Positions 43,124-52,726 of a DNA stretch of 57,704 bases are shown here, in pieces; positions within the stretch are counted from its first letter, which is position 1; each line of letters opens with the position of its first letter. Origin of the DNA: an uncultured Eubacteriales bacterium (GTDB lineage: Bacteria > Bacillota > Clostridia > Christensenellales > CAG-138); assembly GCA_900544555.1 (NCBI GenBank), contig UQWD01000013.1, positions 1 to 57,704 of the forward strand, written 5' to 3'. Position numbers and translations under genes: made by a program. The notes beneath the pieces are model-generated. The model worked only from the letters and a program-made list of their open reading frames with translations, was not told the DNA's origin and ran no database searches.

Positions 43124-46072
43124 CTATTTTAGGCCAATATAATCGTTAATGCAATAGCCCAATTCATTATTATAGCGTATCAGCGTCCAACCGTCCACTA
43201 TCACAAGCGCTTCCACGCTTTCGCCCCGATCAAGCAGCCTGAATATTAGGGATGATGTATTGGGGGCCTGCCGCATATTTACGCGCGCGGTCGTTTTTGT
43301 TTCATACGCCGCCCAACTCTTATCCAGTGCAGCTATCGGCGCGGAACCTGCCTCAGTAACCCTGGCGTAGGCCTTGTTGACGTAACCCGTCTTACCTTCC
43401 CAAAGTATAAAATACCATTCGTTCCACATGCCCAGCACTTTAAACGATGTTCCGGACGGGATCAGCTCAATAATCTCGCCGTCAGCGGTAGACGGGCCGG
43501 TTCTAAGGTTAACGCGACCCGTACTGACGCCCTCCGCCAGATCGGGTTTTTTACCCACCTCTCCATCATCGGGGGCGCCCGAATTTCCCGTCAACTTCAC
43601 GTACTGAGCATAAAGATACCCGGTCTTACCATTATACCGCGCCTTATACCAGCCGTTATTCAGCGAAATCAGCGTAACCGACGTCCCCCTAGGCAACAGC
43701 GCTATCTTTTTATCCGACGTAGACGGCCCCTCGCGGAAGTTCACTCTGGCCGTGGTTTCACCCGGTCCCAGCATATCCTCCTCAGGCGGCTGATCCTCCT
43801 CGCCCTGCCCGGGGTTGGATGAAGTAACGCGGACGTACCTTCCGCTCACATAACCCCTGTCCCCTCCGGCGTCGGCCTCATACCAGCCGTTCACCAGCCG
43901 GTACAGGATTATCTCCGTACCCTTGTACAGCGTTTTGATGCGGTCGTAATCTGTTGACGGCCCGGTTCTGAAATTCACGTTTCCCGTGGTTACGCCCTCC
44001 CCGACAGCGTTATCGGATGGGTCGGGAGGCGTGGGTTCCGGCTCGGGATTCGAGGGTATCGGCGATATAACCTTAACGTACTTGCCGCTCACATAACCCC
44101 TGTCCCCTCCGGCATCGGCTTCATACCAGCCGTCTACTATTCTGTATAGGGTAAGCTCCGTGCCTGTCCGCAGCGTCTTTATGCGGTCATAATCCGTAGA
44201 CGGCCCAGTTCTAAAATTTACGTTACCCGTCGTTACGCCGAGCCCCGTATCACCCGTATCCGGGTTGTCCTCAGGGTCGTCGATATAATATGTCCTGATA
44301 ATCTTTACATAATCGTCGTGTACGTACCCATAAACGTTCTCAATTTGAGCGTAATACCAATCCCCTATTTTATTCCAAATCAGCAAGCCCGTATCCTTAT
44401 CGAGCCTGCCCATTGACTCGTACGAGGTACCGGGGCCTTTGCGGAAATTGACGCCGTTCGCCGTTATAATCGCCTCGGATACCTGCACGCGCCCGTCCTC
44501 GTCCCCGCCCTGCCCGGGTTTATCCGTTGTATCGACGAATTTCTTAATAATATAATACCTATCGCCATTTTGGGTTTGCGCGTAATACCATCCGTTTATA
44601 AGAGCGTAGAGCGTAAGCTCGTCGCCTTTATTGAGCATTCTTACGGATGGGTACTCCACCCCAGGCCCCTCGCGGAAATTCACACCGTTTGCGTTTACAA
44701 CGCCGTAACCCATTGGTTCGCTCGGCAGCTCAGGCGTAGGCGTAGGCGCGGCTGTCGGATTAGGGGAGGCCGACGGGCCGGGGTTCGGCGCCGTTGGGTT
44801 GGAGGGCGGCTTAATCGTGATATTGCCCAATGTGGAACCCGGATAATAAAACTGAAGAATCTGGCTGTAAGAATGCCCCGCTTTCGCGCGCGCCTGCGCG
44901 CCCCGCTGGCTTAACCCCACGCCATGTCCCCAGCGCACGTGATAGATTTTATAACCGCTGCCCGTTTCCTCGCCCCAATAAATACGGAGGGATGCATTAT
45001 CAACCACCCCGTAAGTCAAAAGCTCCGTTAGCGTAAACATCAGGTCGATATCGTGTGTAGCCCCATAGGCGCCCTCACCGTCGGAAGAAGGCTCGGCAAC
45101 CGTCATGGAAACTACAGCCTTGCACAGATTCCTTTTAGTGCCGGCATACCGGGGTGTGTTTAGCTTTACGGAACGGATATTCACAACCGCCGTAACCCTT
45201 TTGCCCAGGGTATTGCCAGCCTTGGTAAGCAGCATATCCTTAATTTCGGGGCTTAAGTTCGGATTGTCGCCGTACGGAATCGTAACGGTTTCCTTCGGGC
45301 TGCCTGTGTTGCCAAAATCATATTCGTCAATCGTGACGGCGTATCCCTTATTCGTCATGGAAGAAGACCAGGCGTAGCTCGGCAGGTTCGTCTCACCGCC
45401 GTTGCTGGCTGCATAGTAAGCGTTCAAAACACTCCCGTCGACATACAGCGCCTTGCTTATGGTTTCGTCCACGGCGCGAATCACGTTCTTATAAGAAGCG
45501 TTGTATCCTTTATATACCTGATCGCTAGAGGTATCGCCGATGTCATAATCCCCGCTTGACCTAAATTTATTGATGGCGTAGCATTTAGCGGCTACTGCCT
45601 GGGCTTTAAGCGCTTCCAGAGGATAGCTGTCGCTCATTTCATAGCCGATTACGCCGTAAAGGTAGTGCGCCATCGGCACATGGTTAACCGCCTGGATATA
45701 ACCTGACGACGCGGCGGAAAGCGCGAGATGCCCGAGGTAATTCCGGTTATTGAGCTTTATCCAGCCGGCGGACGGCGAAATATTCTTTTTCATCAGCTTC
45801 ACGCTTTTACCGGTATAAACCTGACCTGCCTCAGAATGGATAAGCGTCAACGAGCCGCCCGACATACGTACGGAAAGCGTACCGTCTGAAAACGCAGCCC
45901 CGTTTTCCTGTATAAAGTAGTCGCCCGACAAATATAAGCTGAGCGTGGTGGCGTTATTTGTCGTAAGCTTCACCCTTACCCAGCTATAATCAGGCGCCGC
46001 AGCCGCTTCCTGCATGGGTATAATAGCCAGCGTAAGGATAGCCGCGAGGACAGCACAAACGAATCTTTTCAT
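43124..46072 (-). CDS. SpoIID/LytB-domain protein with seven SH3b repeats
   Basis: 982 residues from ATG 46072, which has GGAGG six bases upstream; an earlier in-frame ATG at 46114 lacks one. Signal peptide (ends near A-A-A-A). The SpoIID domain (about 110-405) has A-L-K-A-Q-A-V-A-A-K-C-Y-A, S-N-G-G-E-T and G-H-G-V-G-L-S-Q-R-G-A. SpoIID is a lytic transglycosylase that thins peptidoglycan. A Pro-rich linker follows, then seven bacterial SH3 repeats (each with V-N-F/L/M-R and G-P or A-P), which should bind the wall. Repeats 3 and 4 are nearly identical. It is far larger than sporulation SpoIID, so it is probably a wall hydrolase rather than the engulfment enzyme. Confidence 0.88.
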   Translation of the reverse strand: MKRFVCAVLAAILTLAIIPMQEAAAAPDYSWVRVKLTTNNATTLSLYLSGDYFIQENGAAFSDGTLSVRMSGGSLTLIHSEAGQVYTGKSVKLMKKNISPSAGWIKLNNRNYLGHLALSAASSGYIQAVNHVPMAHYLYGVIGYEMSDSYPLEALKAQAVAAKCYAINKFRSSGDYDIGDTSSDQVYKGYNASYKNVIRAVDETISKALYVDGSVLNAYYAASNGGETNLPSYAWSSSMTNKGYAVTIDEYDFGNTGSPKETVTIPYGDNPNLSPEIKDMLLTKAGNTLGKRVTAVVNIRSVKLNTPRYAGTKRNLCKAVVSMTVAEPSSDGEGAYGATHDIDLMFTLTELLTYGVVDNASLRIYWGEETGSGYKIYHVRWGHGVGLSQRGAQARAKAGHSYSQILQFYYPGSTLGNITIKPPSNPTAPNPGPSASPNPTAAPTPTPELPSEPMGYGVVNANGVNFREGPGVEYPSVRMLNKGDELTLYALINGWYYAQTQNGDRYYIIKKFVDTTDKPGQGGDEDGRVQVSEAIITANGVNFRKGPGTSYESMGRLDKDTGLLIWNKIGDWYYAQIENVYGYVHDDYVKIIRTYYIDDPEDNPDTGDTGLGVTTGNVNFRTGPSTDYDRIKTLRTGTELTLYRIVDGWYEADAGGDRGYVSGKYVKVISPIPSNPEPEPTPPDPSDNAVGEGVTTGNVNFRTGPSTDYDRIKTLYKGTEIILYRLVNGWYEADAGGDRGYVSGRYVRVTSSNPGQGEEDQPPEEDMLGPGETTARVNFREGPSTSDKKIALLPRGTSVTLISLNNGWYKARYNGKTGYLYAQYVKLTGNSGAPDDGEVGKKPDLAEGVSTGRVNLRTGPSTADGEIIELIPSGTSFKVLGMWNEWYFILWEGKTGYVNKAYARVTEAGSAPIAALDKSWAAYETKTTARVNMRQAPNTSSLIFRLLDRGESVEALVIVDGWTLIRYNNELGYCINDYIGLK

Positions 46073-46459
46073 ATAAACTCCTCCATTAGAAGATATAAAA
46101 GGGCATATTAACAATTTTAATTTATGGTATCACAATTTTTAGCGCTTGTACGCAGTTATGAGATAAAATTCACAATTTTGTTATAAAAAGCAAGGATATT
46201 TATTTTATATGCTGTAATATTCCCAGTTATTACCATATAAGTCCGATTGATTTTACAATGATTTACATAAATTAAAACGATATATATAATTAATTTTTAT
46301 ACACGTCTCAATCATAGTCTAATTTTAATATAACCGCAGCAGCAAGAATCATTATCATCGATTGTCTACCGGCTCAAAGAAAGAAGACTCTATATTGCTT
46401 GCGCCCAAATAAAACACATACATTACTGTTAATTTGGTTATCACGCTAAATATATCAAT
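46073..46459. other. A+T-rich intergenic stretch
   Basis: Holds the upstream region of the SpoIID-type gene and the 3-prime flank of the ligase gene. No gene, repeat or structured RNA recognised. Confidence 0.5.
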
Positions 46460-47410
46460 TTAAAATTTGCTGATGGGTTCAACGCATTCTTCTGGAGCCT
46501 TATCATTCCTTAGCCCTTTAAATACGGGCTGCCGTAGCCCTCCGCTATTTGTGAGCTCCATATATTTCACCGTGCATACAAGCCGTGGCTCAATCCATAC
46601 TGCGCTCTCATTCCCGGGCGGCGCGGCAAACGGCGGCGCTTCGCGACGTTCAACAGCGGATATTTGGCGGAACGCGCCGCCGTTCACGCCAAGCGTAACA
46701 TGCCCCTTATAGAGCATTATCCCCTCTCGGTATTGGCCGAGCACTATACTGATAACATGCTTTTCCTTTAAGATGTAGCCACAGATTACAAAATCGTCGT
46801 CCTTCAGATTTTTAATTTTGATCCAATCCTTTGTCCGCTTGCCGAAATAGTATTTGCTGTCACAACGCTTGGCGACAATCCCCTCTAGATTCTGCTTTCG
46901 AGCCAGTTCATAAAAGCTTACGCCCTGTTGAGAAATATATCTTGATACCGCAAAATGCCCGGATTCGCTTTTTACCACGCCCGCTAAAAGCTCTTTCCGC
47001 TCCATCAGCGGCCTGTCTGTTACTAGCTCGCCATCTATATATAAAATATCGAACGCCGTAAAGCATGCCGGGTGCTTGCTTGCCGCAAGCTGGATTTTAA
47101 AAGGATTGCTCATCAGGCTTCTTCTTTGTATCTCAAAAAAATCCGGCCTGCCGTTTTTTATAACCGCTAGCTCGCCATCCAACACGCAGCGATCCGATAC
47201 ATGCCGGTGTATACCGTTAAGCTCCGGCGTTTTAGGCAGCATGCGCTGGCCCCGCTTGTTTATGAGCTCGGTTGAATCGCCGCCCAAATAAGCGATGCAG
47301 CGTTCTCCGTCCAGCTTAAGCTCAAATATGTATTCGGGGCTGTCAAACGCCTCGCCCTCGGCCCCGATAAGCATAGGCTTAACGTTTTTTTCTTTAAACA
47401 AATCCGTCAT
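46460..47410 (-). CDS. ligD: ATP-dependent DNA ligase, ligase-only LigD type
   Basis: 316 residues. The nucleotidyltransferase domain has motif I E-L-K-L-D-G-E-R with the AMP-accepting lysine K32, then later I-E-G-I-V-A-K-R and D-W-I-K-I-K. An OB domain fills the C-terminus (about 205-310). The polymerase and phosphoesterase domains of multi-domain LigD are missing. With Ku it would do non-homologous end joining, useful for repairing spore DNA on germination. Its ATG overlaps the ku stop by four bases. Confidence 0.9.
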   Translation of the reverse strand: MTDLFKEKNVKPMLIGAEGEAFDSPEYIFELKLDGERCIAYLGGDSTELINKRGQRMLPKTPELNGIHRHVSDRCVLDGELAVIKNGRPDFFEIQRRSLMSNPFKIQLAASKHPACFTAFDILYIDGELVTDRPLMERKELLAGVVKSESGHFAVSRYISQQGVSFYELARKQNLEGIVAKRCDSKYYFGKRTKDWIKIKNLKDDDFVICGYILKEKHVISIVLGQYREGIMLYKGHVTLGVNGGAFRQISAVERREAPPFAAPPGNESAVWIEPRLVCTVKYMELTNSGGLRQPVFKGLRNDKAPEECVEPISKF

Positions 47411-48177
47411 TGATTCGATGCTTTAGCCTGTTCTAGGCTCATTTTGAGCGCTTCCATAATGTCGATAACGTTGGACGGCTTCTCAGGCGGAGGGGCGGTA
47501 ATATCCTGCCCCGCTATTTTCTTTTCGATAATGCGCCGCAGCTTCTGTTGATATTCGTCCTTGTAAAGCGACGGTTCAAACGGCTTTTCCAACGCGCCGA
47601 TAAGCGATTTCGCCACGTTGAGCTCATTATCGTTTATATCCGGGCTGGCAGCCTCTTTCGGCGCTTCCTTAACCTCGTCGTTAAAAAACATGGTTTCAAT
47701 CAATATGCCGCTTGAAGTTGGTATGAGCGCAAGCAGCTTTTCCTTCGTACCCATTACCGTTTTCGCGATAGCAACCTTGCCCTCGTCAAGCATTGCTCGA
47801 CGCAAAAGCTCGAACGCTTTATCCCCTCCAGCCTCGGGAATCGCGTGATAGGTTTTGTCGTAAAAGATCGGGCGGATGCTGGAAAGATCGGTAAAATGCA
47901 GGATATGTATCGTACGATCTTTCTCTGATTTAGCCTTTTCAAAATCCTCGTCCGTCAAAACAACATAACGGTCCTTTTCATACTCAAAGCCTTTAACAAT
48001 ATCCTGAACGCCAACCTCCTTGCCGCAGTGGGCGCATACTTTTTTATACTTAACCCGGCTGCCGTCCTCCCGGCAAAGCTGTCTGAAATGGATATCATTA
48101 TCCTGAGTCGCCGTATATAGCCCAACGGGGATATGAACCAGCCCAAACGAGATAGCCCCTTTATGCGATACTGCCAT
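47407..48177 (-). CDS. ku: Ku DNA end-binding protein
   Basis: 256 residues, full bacterial Ku. Starts M-A-V-S-H-K-G-A-I-S-F-G-L-V-H-I-P-V. The Ku core ring region and an alpha-helical, charged C-terminus are present, along with a C-A-H-C-G-K-E-V pair suggesting a small metal or disulfide site, as in several clostridial Ku proteins. It holds broken ends for the ligase encoded after it. GGAGG precedes the ATG, and a TATAAT on the minus strand (48204-48209) is a likely -10. Confidence 0.92.
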   Translation of the reverse strand: MAVSHKGAISFGLVHIPVGLYTATQDNDIHFRQLCREDGSRVKYKKVCAHCGKEVGVQDIVKGFEYEKDRYVVLTDEDFEKAKSEKDRTIHILHFTDLSSIRPIFYDKTYHAIPEAGGDKAFELLRRAMLDEGKVAIAKTVMGTKEKLLALIPTSSGILIETMFFNDEVKEAPKEAASPDINDNELNVAKSLIGALEKPFEPSLYKDEYQQKLRRIIEKKIAGQDITAPPPEKPSNVIDIMEALKMSLEQAKASNQ

Positions 48178-48529
48178 ATGAACTTTCGCCTCCTTTTTGC
48201 TTTATTATACGCAAAAACGAGCGCTTTCATTTGATTCGATGGGGAATGAGCATAACGCACAAGCAAAATGCTGTTAAAATGCGCGTATTATATTTTCGAA
48301 CGAACTGCTTCAGCCGTAAATTACGTACAGACTGTGGATCGGGCCGCCTGTTCACCGGTCGTGTCAAGGCGTACCGAAAACAACATACTTATCCGCTAAA
48401 TTTGACAAAATCCTTTTCAACACGAATAGCTAGCGGTTATATCGCTTTATATAATTTAATGTTGCGTATAACCTGAATGGATAACCGCCAAAGCACGGAA
48501 TATATACAGGCTAGCACACGCGTAACGCA
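48178..48529. other. Intergenic stretch between ku and the dehydrogenase gene
   Basis: Contains the ku leader and upstream region. No gene supported and no terminator for the dehydrogenase gene seen. Confidence 0.5.
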
Positions 48530-49501
48530 TTATTTTATAACCGGACGGTTCACCACGTTCATAGGTCTCTCACTTAAAAACGCGGCCAAATTATCAACGG
48601 CTATCTGCATAAGGCGTTCCCGGCTCTCCCTGGCCGCCCAGCTGATATGCGGCGTGATAAAGCAATTTTTAGCGGTTAACAGCGGATTATCCGCCCGTAT
48701 CGGTTCATGCCCGGCAACATCCAGGCCAGCCGCATATACTTTGGAACAGTTAAGCGCATCGGCCAGATCCTGTTCGACAATTAAAGGCCCTCGGCTGTTG
48801 TTAATGATGATAACGTCGTCCTTCATTGAACTAATGGTAGATTTATTGATAAGTCCCTGAGTCTGAGGGGTAAGCGGGCAATGCAGAGTTATCACGTCGG
48901 ATTGGGAGAACAGCTCTTCAAGCCCGGCGTACCGAAAATTGTAATCCTCCCCTTTATCCATATTCGTATCGTAAGCAATTACATCCATCCCAAGAGCATG
49001 GGCAATACGCCCAACCGCCCTGCCTATCCTGCCAAAGCCCACGACGCCCAGCTTTTTTCCGCTCAATTCCATTTGAGGATAATCCCAAAAGCAAAAGTCC
49101 GCGCAGGCCGTCCATCGGCCATCCCGCACAGCCTGGCTGTGATGCCCAACCCTGTGGCAGATTTCCAGCAGCAATGCGATGGCGAACTGCGCAACCGCAT
49201 GCGTGCCATAAGAGGGGATATTGGTAACGGTTACGCCGCGCCGCGCGGCAGCTTCCGTATCCACAATATTAAAGCCTGTGGCGAGTACGCCGATATATCG
49301 AACGAACGGGCATTGCTTAAGCGTTTCTTCAGTCACGGGCGTTTTATTCGTCAAAACGATCTGTGCGCCTTTAATTCGCGCTGCCGCGTCCTTCGGCTCA
49401 GTGCGATCATAAACGGTTAATTCGCCGAACCTTTCAAACCCGGCCCATGAAAGGTCGCCGGGGTTTTCCGTAAAACCATCCAATACGACTATCTTGATCA
49501 T
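48530..49501 (-). CDS. D-2-hydroxyacid dehydrogenase
   Basis: 323 residues of the D-isomer-specific family. NAD-binding V-G-F-G-R-I-G-R-A-V-G (about 150), N-S-R-G-P-L with the substrate arginine, and the H of T-P-H-I-S-W-A. The N- and C-terminal catalytic parts match glycerate/hydroxypyruvate dehydrogenases more than lactate or formate ones. It reduces 2-oxoacids, often hydroxypyruvate or glyoxylate; the exact substrate is not certain. AAGGA precedes the ATG. It is divergent from spoVT. Confidence 0.88.
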   Translation of the reverse strand: MIKIVVLDGFTENPGDLSWAGFERFGELTVYDRTEPKDAAARIKGAQIVLTNKTPVTEETLKQCPFVRYIGVLATGFNIVDTEAAARRGVTVTNIPSYGTHAVAQFAIALLLEICHRVGHHSQAVRDGRWTACADFCFWDYPQMELSGKKLGVVGFGRIGRAVGRIAHALGMDVIAYDTNMDKGEDYNFRYAGLEELFSQSDVITLHCPLTPQTQGLINKSTISSMKDDVIIINNSRGPLIVEQDLADALNCSKVYAAGLDVAGHEPIRADNPLLTAKNCFITPHISWAARESRERLMQIAVDNLAAFLSERPMNVVNRPVIK

Positions 49502-49604
49502 TGCATATTCCTTTTTTATAATTATTTTATTAGCCTAGCCGAATCGTTTATGCGCTTTGCGGCCACGCAAATCCTTTAAACATAGATTAGCAATAAAATC
49601 CAAG

Positions 49605-49633
49605 GCATACAACCCATGATCTTACAGATACTA
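49605..49633 (+). promoter_or_regulatory. Candidate SigG promoter of spoVT
   Basis: GCATA (49605-49609), 17 bases, GATACTA (49627-49633), one base from the forespore SigG -10 consensus CATnnTA. In B. subtilis spoVT is a SigG gene, which supports the reading. Confidence 0.5.
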
Positions 49634-49680
49634 TTGGCATGAGCATGAAACAACAACGTCAGTCATAGGAGGAAACGGTT

Positions 49681-50238
49681 TTGAAAGCGACAGGAATCGT
49701 GAGAAGAATTGATGAACTAGGCCGCGTGGTCATCCCAAAAGAAATAAGGCGTACGCTCCGTATCCGGGAAGGGGATCCGTTGGAGATCTTCACGGATCGT
49801 GAAGGAGAGGTTATACTAAAAAAATATTCGCCAATCGGCGAGCTGGGCGATTTTGCGCGGGAATACGCGGAGGCTCTGCACCAGACGATGGGCCATATTG
49901 CGGTTATTTGCGATAAGGATAATATTATCGCCGTTTCGGGCTCGGGAAAGCGCGAGCTGCTCGATAAGCCCATAGGCGAAAGCGTTGAGCAGCTGATGAA
50001 GAACAGGGAACGTTTCGCGCATTCGGTTATACAGGATGAAATTATGCTGTCTATTATCGCGGACGACGATAATGGTAAGGATTATACCGCACAGGCCGCC
50101 GCGCCAATTATATCCGCAGGAGACGCCATAGGCGCGGTCATGCTGCTGAGCAAGGAGACCGGCGCGCAAATGGGCAAAACCGAGCAGAAAGCTTGCGAAA
50201 CGGCGGCTTGCTTCCTCGGCAGCCAAATGGAAGCATAA
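49681..50238 (+). CDS. spoVT: Stage V sporulation regulator SpoVT (AbrB family)
   Basis: 185 residues from TTG at 49681, with AGGAGG about eight bases upstream. The swapped-hairpin AbrB DNA-binding domain is at 1-50 (M-K-A-T-G-I-V-R-R-I-D-E-L-G-R-V-V-I-P-K-E-I-R-R is split here: it begins MKATGIVRRIDELGRVV and continues IPKEIRRT). A GAF-like sensor domain fills about 55-180. SpoVT controls forespore genes. A strong terminator follows. This gene is the clearest sign that the host makes spores. Confidence 0.93.
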   Translation: MKATGIVRRIDELGRVVIPKEIRRTLRIREGDPLEIFTDREGEVILKKYSPIGELGDFAREYAEALHQTMGHIAVICDKDNIIAVSGSGKRELLDKPIGESVEQLMKNRERFAHSVIQDEIMLSIIADDDNGKDYTAQAAAPIISAGDAIGAVMLLSKETGAQMGKTEQKACETAACFLGSQMEA

Positions 50239-50265
50239 TCTTAACATTAGGCTGATAAAGCTCTG

Positions 50266-50297
50266 AAAAGGCGCTCCGCTGAGCGCCTTTTGCCTTT
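50266..50297 (+). terminator. Rho-independent terminator of spoVT
   Basis: AAAAGGCGCTC (50266-50276) pairs with GAGCGCCTTTT (50281-50291) around CGCT, followed by GCCTTTT. Confidence 0.9.
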
Positions 50298-51102
50298 TAA
50301 AAAGCGTTTTTTCACTTTTTCGGGGTTTCGTAGGGCTCGCGCAACCGCCGCATTCGGATATGAAGTTGGGAACGCTCTCTTAAGTATCACTTTACTCGGG
50401 GCAACATGCGCTTTGTAACGGATAGAATCCTAAGTACTACATGTTTTTAGGATTTACCGCCTAAAAGCGACATTGATATTTAGAATAAATGTTACTAATA
50501 TATTTTATCGATATTAGACGCGGTTCCCTTGTAGGAACAGCTTTACGGCGCGGTGTTTACGCTAAAGGCTCATATTTGCCGTATACAAACTAGTGGGAAG
50601 GCGCCGCTTATCGACGCCATCAAGCGGTTTATATGCGATCACAATAGCGTTTTACGGAGCGCCTTGACGCCTTAAACTAAACTTGAATACAGCCGCCTTT
50701 CTGCTCGTAATGTTGCTGCAAAAACGTTAACGCTCATAATGAGATATGCCGACTTTGCATACTCTAAGTCAGATAATGATTGCCTGAGCCAGTTTTTTTC
50801 TCGGTTAGGCATGAGCAGGAGGGCATAAAAACCTATCGCACAAACACGCGCCCAATAGCCCATTACCGGACGACATAGCTCGCCCGCGCAGTAAACGGCC
50901 ATCAATGCTGCTTAGGATCGGTAATAATTGGGTGTTTATACAAGCTTCACCGGTTCTAAACTGGCGGCTAAGCTGCTTTGTTGAATAAGAAAAATCTTAT
51001 TAAAGCCTTTTATCCCATGTTTTCTTTAGCTGCCGAGATCTCCCTTAACTCAACCTGCAAAACTACAATAGCGAATGATTTTATCATCTTGCTTTCACCT
51101 TT
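50298..51102. other. Gene-free stretch of about 800 bases
   Basis: A 77-codon minus-strand frame (50672-50905) lacks a ribosome binding site and known features. No strong repeat or RNA recognised. Confidence 0.5.
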
Positions 51103-51642
51103 TTACAAAGCCGTGCCTTTGGTGGGTATCAACAGCCGGGTCGTATCAACACCCTCCAGTTTCAGCAATTTTATCTTCGTATCCAAGCCCCCTGCATAGC
51201 CGGTTAAGCTGCCGTTTGAACCCACTACCCGGTGACATGGTATGATAATCGAAATGGGATTATGGCCAACAGCCCCCCCGACTGCTTGGCTGGACATGCT
51301 CCCCCTGTTCATTTTTATTGCCATTTTTTTTGCAATGTCGCCGTAGGTCGTTATCTCTCCGTATGGGATTTGTCGCAGGATGTTCCATACACCCTGACGG
51401 AACGCACCGCCATTTGGAGCCAAGGGCAATTCGGATGCGGCGGGATTCTCGCCGGAGAAGTATCGATCCAGCCACTTTCTTGCAGCGTAAAATACAGGCA
51501 TATCATCTTTCTCTATCATGGCCTCAAAAATGGTATCCCCATGATATTTTTGCCCCTCTATCCACAGACCAACTAGGCTGCCGCCGTTACTGGCCAGCGT
51601 AATCCTACCTATTGGCGATGAAACGGACGTTGAATAATACAT
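51103..51642 (-). CDS. Methylated-DNA-protein-cysteine methyltransferase
   Basis: 179 residues from ATG 51642, preceded by AAGGAGG at six bases. The active site P-C-H-R-V is present with I-P-Y-G-E and V-G-G-A-V-G-x-N-P. It repairs O6-alkylguanine by moving the alkyl group to its own cysteine and is then spent. This is the Ogt/MGMT family. The first two codons of the longer frame (51648) are not needed. Confidence 0.94.
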   Translation of the reverse strand: MYYSTSVSSPIGRITLASNGGSLVGLWIEGQKYHGDTIFEAMIEKDDMPVFYAARKWLDRYFSGENPAASELPLAPNGGAFRQGVWNILRQIPYGEITTYGDIAKKMAIKMNRGSMSSQAVGGAVGHNPISIIIPCHRVVGSNGSLTGYAGGLDTKIKLLKLEGVDTTRLLIPTKGTAL

Positions 51643-52140
51643 TCTCAACCTCCTTACAATGTATTCCAGATATTCATGGTCGCGTAACTGCGCCAGCCGC
51701 TACGCTTCCGCCATGTTCAGCAATTTTTTTCGTCGCCTCGTGAAAAACCTATTAAATTTAAATAAGTGCATAGCGCATGCGCCTCATTTGTCAGCGACAA
51801 GAAAAACCCGTGTAGCTTCGTCGGCCATTGACTAGCCAAATCAACCCCCCGGCAACGTACCTGTTTTGGTACTGTCATAACCTCAGTTACAATCAATCAA
51901 TAGTAACGCGTATGCCGGATTTATAGGCGGCAATAATACGGGACGATTTCGCTAATTCGTGTCGCGATTTAATAATCGCACTGTTTGCTCATCCTCTCGC
52001 TCTTGAGCAACACAAGCTTTTTTAGTCCGTCCTCCATATAATTTCTATTCTAGCGGAAACAACAAAAAAAGCAATAAAGAAACGTAGACGGGCTTTTGTG
52101 ATAAACTATGTATTCAATCAATTTATGAAAGGAGAATGAA
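51643..52140. other. Intergenic stretch between MGMT and VOC genes
   Basis: Two divergent leaders. A 7-bp repeat TTGCTCA/TGAGCAA occurs near 51980-52010. No gene recognised. Confidence 0.45.
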
Positions 52141-52605
52141 ATGGTTTATTCAGGAACAGTTATTTCTGTAGGCGATATCAACTTGGCAAGAAAATTCTAT
52201 GAGGAATTATTTGGTCTTGAAGTCTTTCAGGACTATGGGATTAACATATCCTTCAGCTGCGGCTTATCGTTGCAGCAGGAGTTTGACTGGCTCATAGGAT
52301 TACCCAGGGAAAGGATCTTAAAAGAATCCAATAATTTTGAGCTTTACTTTGAGGAACAGGATTTTGATTCTTTTTTGAAGAAGCTTGAGAAATTCCCAAA
52401 TATAATATATTTGGGTGAGGTTAAAGAACAAAGCTGGGGACAGCGCACAATAAGGTTTTATGATTTGGACGGTCATTTGATTGAGGTCGGCGAGGATATA
52501 AAAATGGTTGCTAAACGTTTTTTATCGTCCGGTATGTCCATAGAGGAAACCTCAAAATGTATGGACGTATCCGTTTCAGACCTGAAGAAGCTTTTAAATG
52601 CCTGA
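52141..52605 (+). CDS. VOC (glyoxalase-fold) protein with a helix-turn-helix-like tail
   Basis: 154 residues. A VOC beta-alpha-beta-beta-beta module occupies about 1-120 (V-G-D-I-N-L-A-R-K-F-Y-E-E at the start, R-F-Y-D-L-D-G-H-L-I-E-V at the end). A 30-residue tail follows, R-F-L-S-S-G-M-S-I-E-E-T and D-V-S-V-S-D-L-K-K-L-L, which looks like a small helix-turn-helix. The metal-ligand set is not clearly complete, so enzymatic function is uncertain; it may be a binding protein for a drug or small molecule. AAGGAG precedes the ATG. The base composition from here rightward is visibly richer in A+T. Confidence 0.75.
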   Translation: MVYSGTVISVGDINLARKFYEELFGLEVFQDYGINISFSCGLSLQQEFDWLIGLPRERILKESNNFELYFEEQDFDSFLKKLEKFPNIIYLGEVKEQSWGQRTIRFYDLDGHLIEVGEDIKMVAKRFLSSGMSIEETSKCMDVSVSDLKKLLNA

Positions 52606-52726
52606 AAGAGGTATGCTATGCAGCACGAAATACTATCAAGCACAAGGAGCGTTGCATTCCAGCCTGTCTATTGTGATTGAAGAGCAAAGCATCAATACGA
52701 TTGCGCCCAAAGAATAATGCGGGCGC

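Noticed and set aside
50672..50905. 77-codon minus-strand ORF after spoVT
   Set aside because: No ribosome binding site upstream of the ATG and no known feature.
52613..52717. 34-codon ORF (and a 20-codon ORF from 52618) just after the VOC gene
   Set aside because: A GAGG is present but too close to the first ATG. The two overlapping frames look like spacer or a decayed gene, and I could not link either to the radical SAM operon, which is on the other strand.
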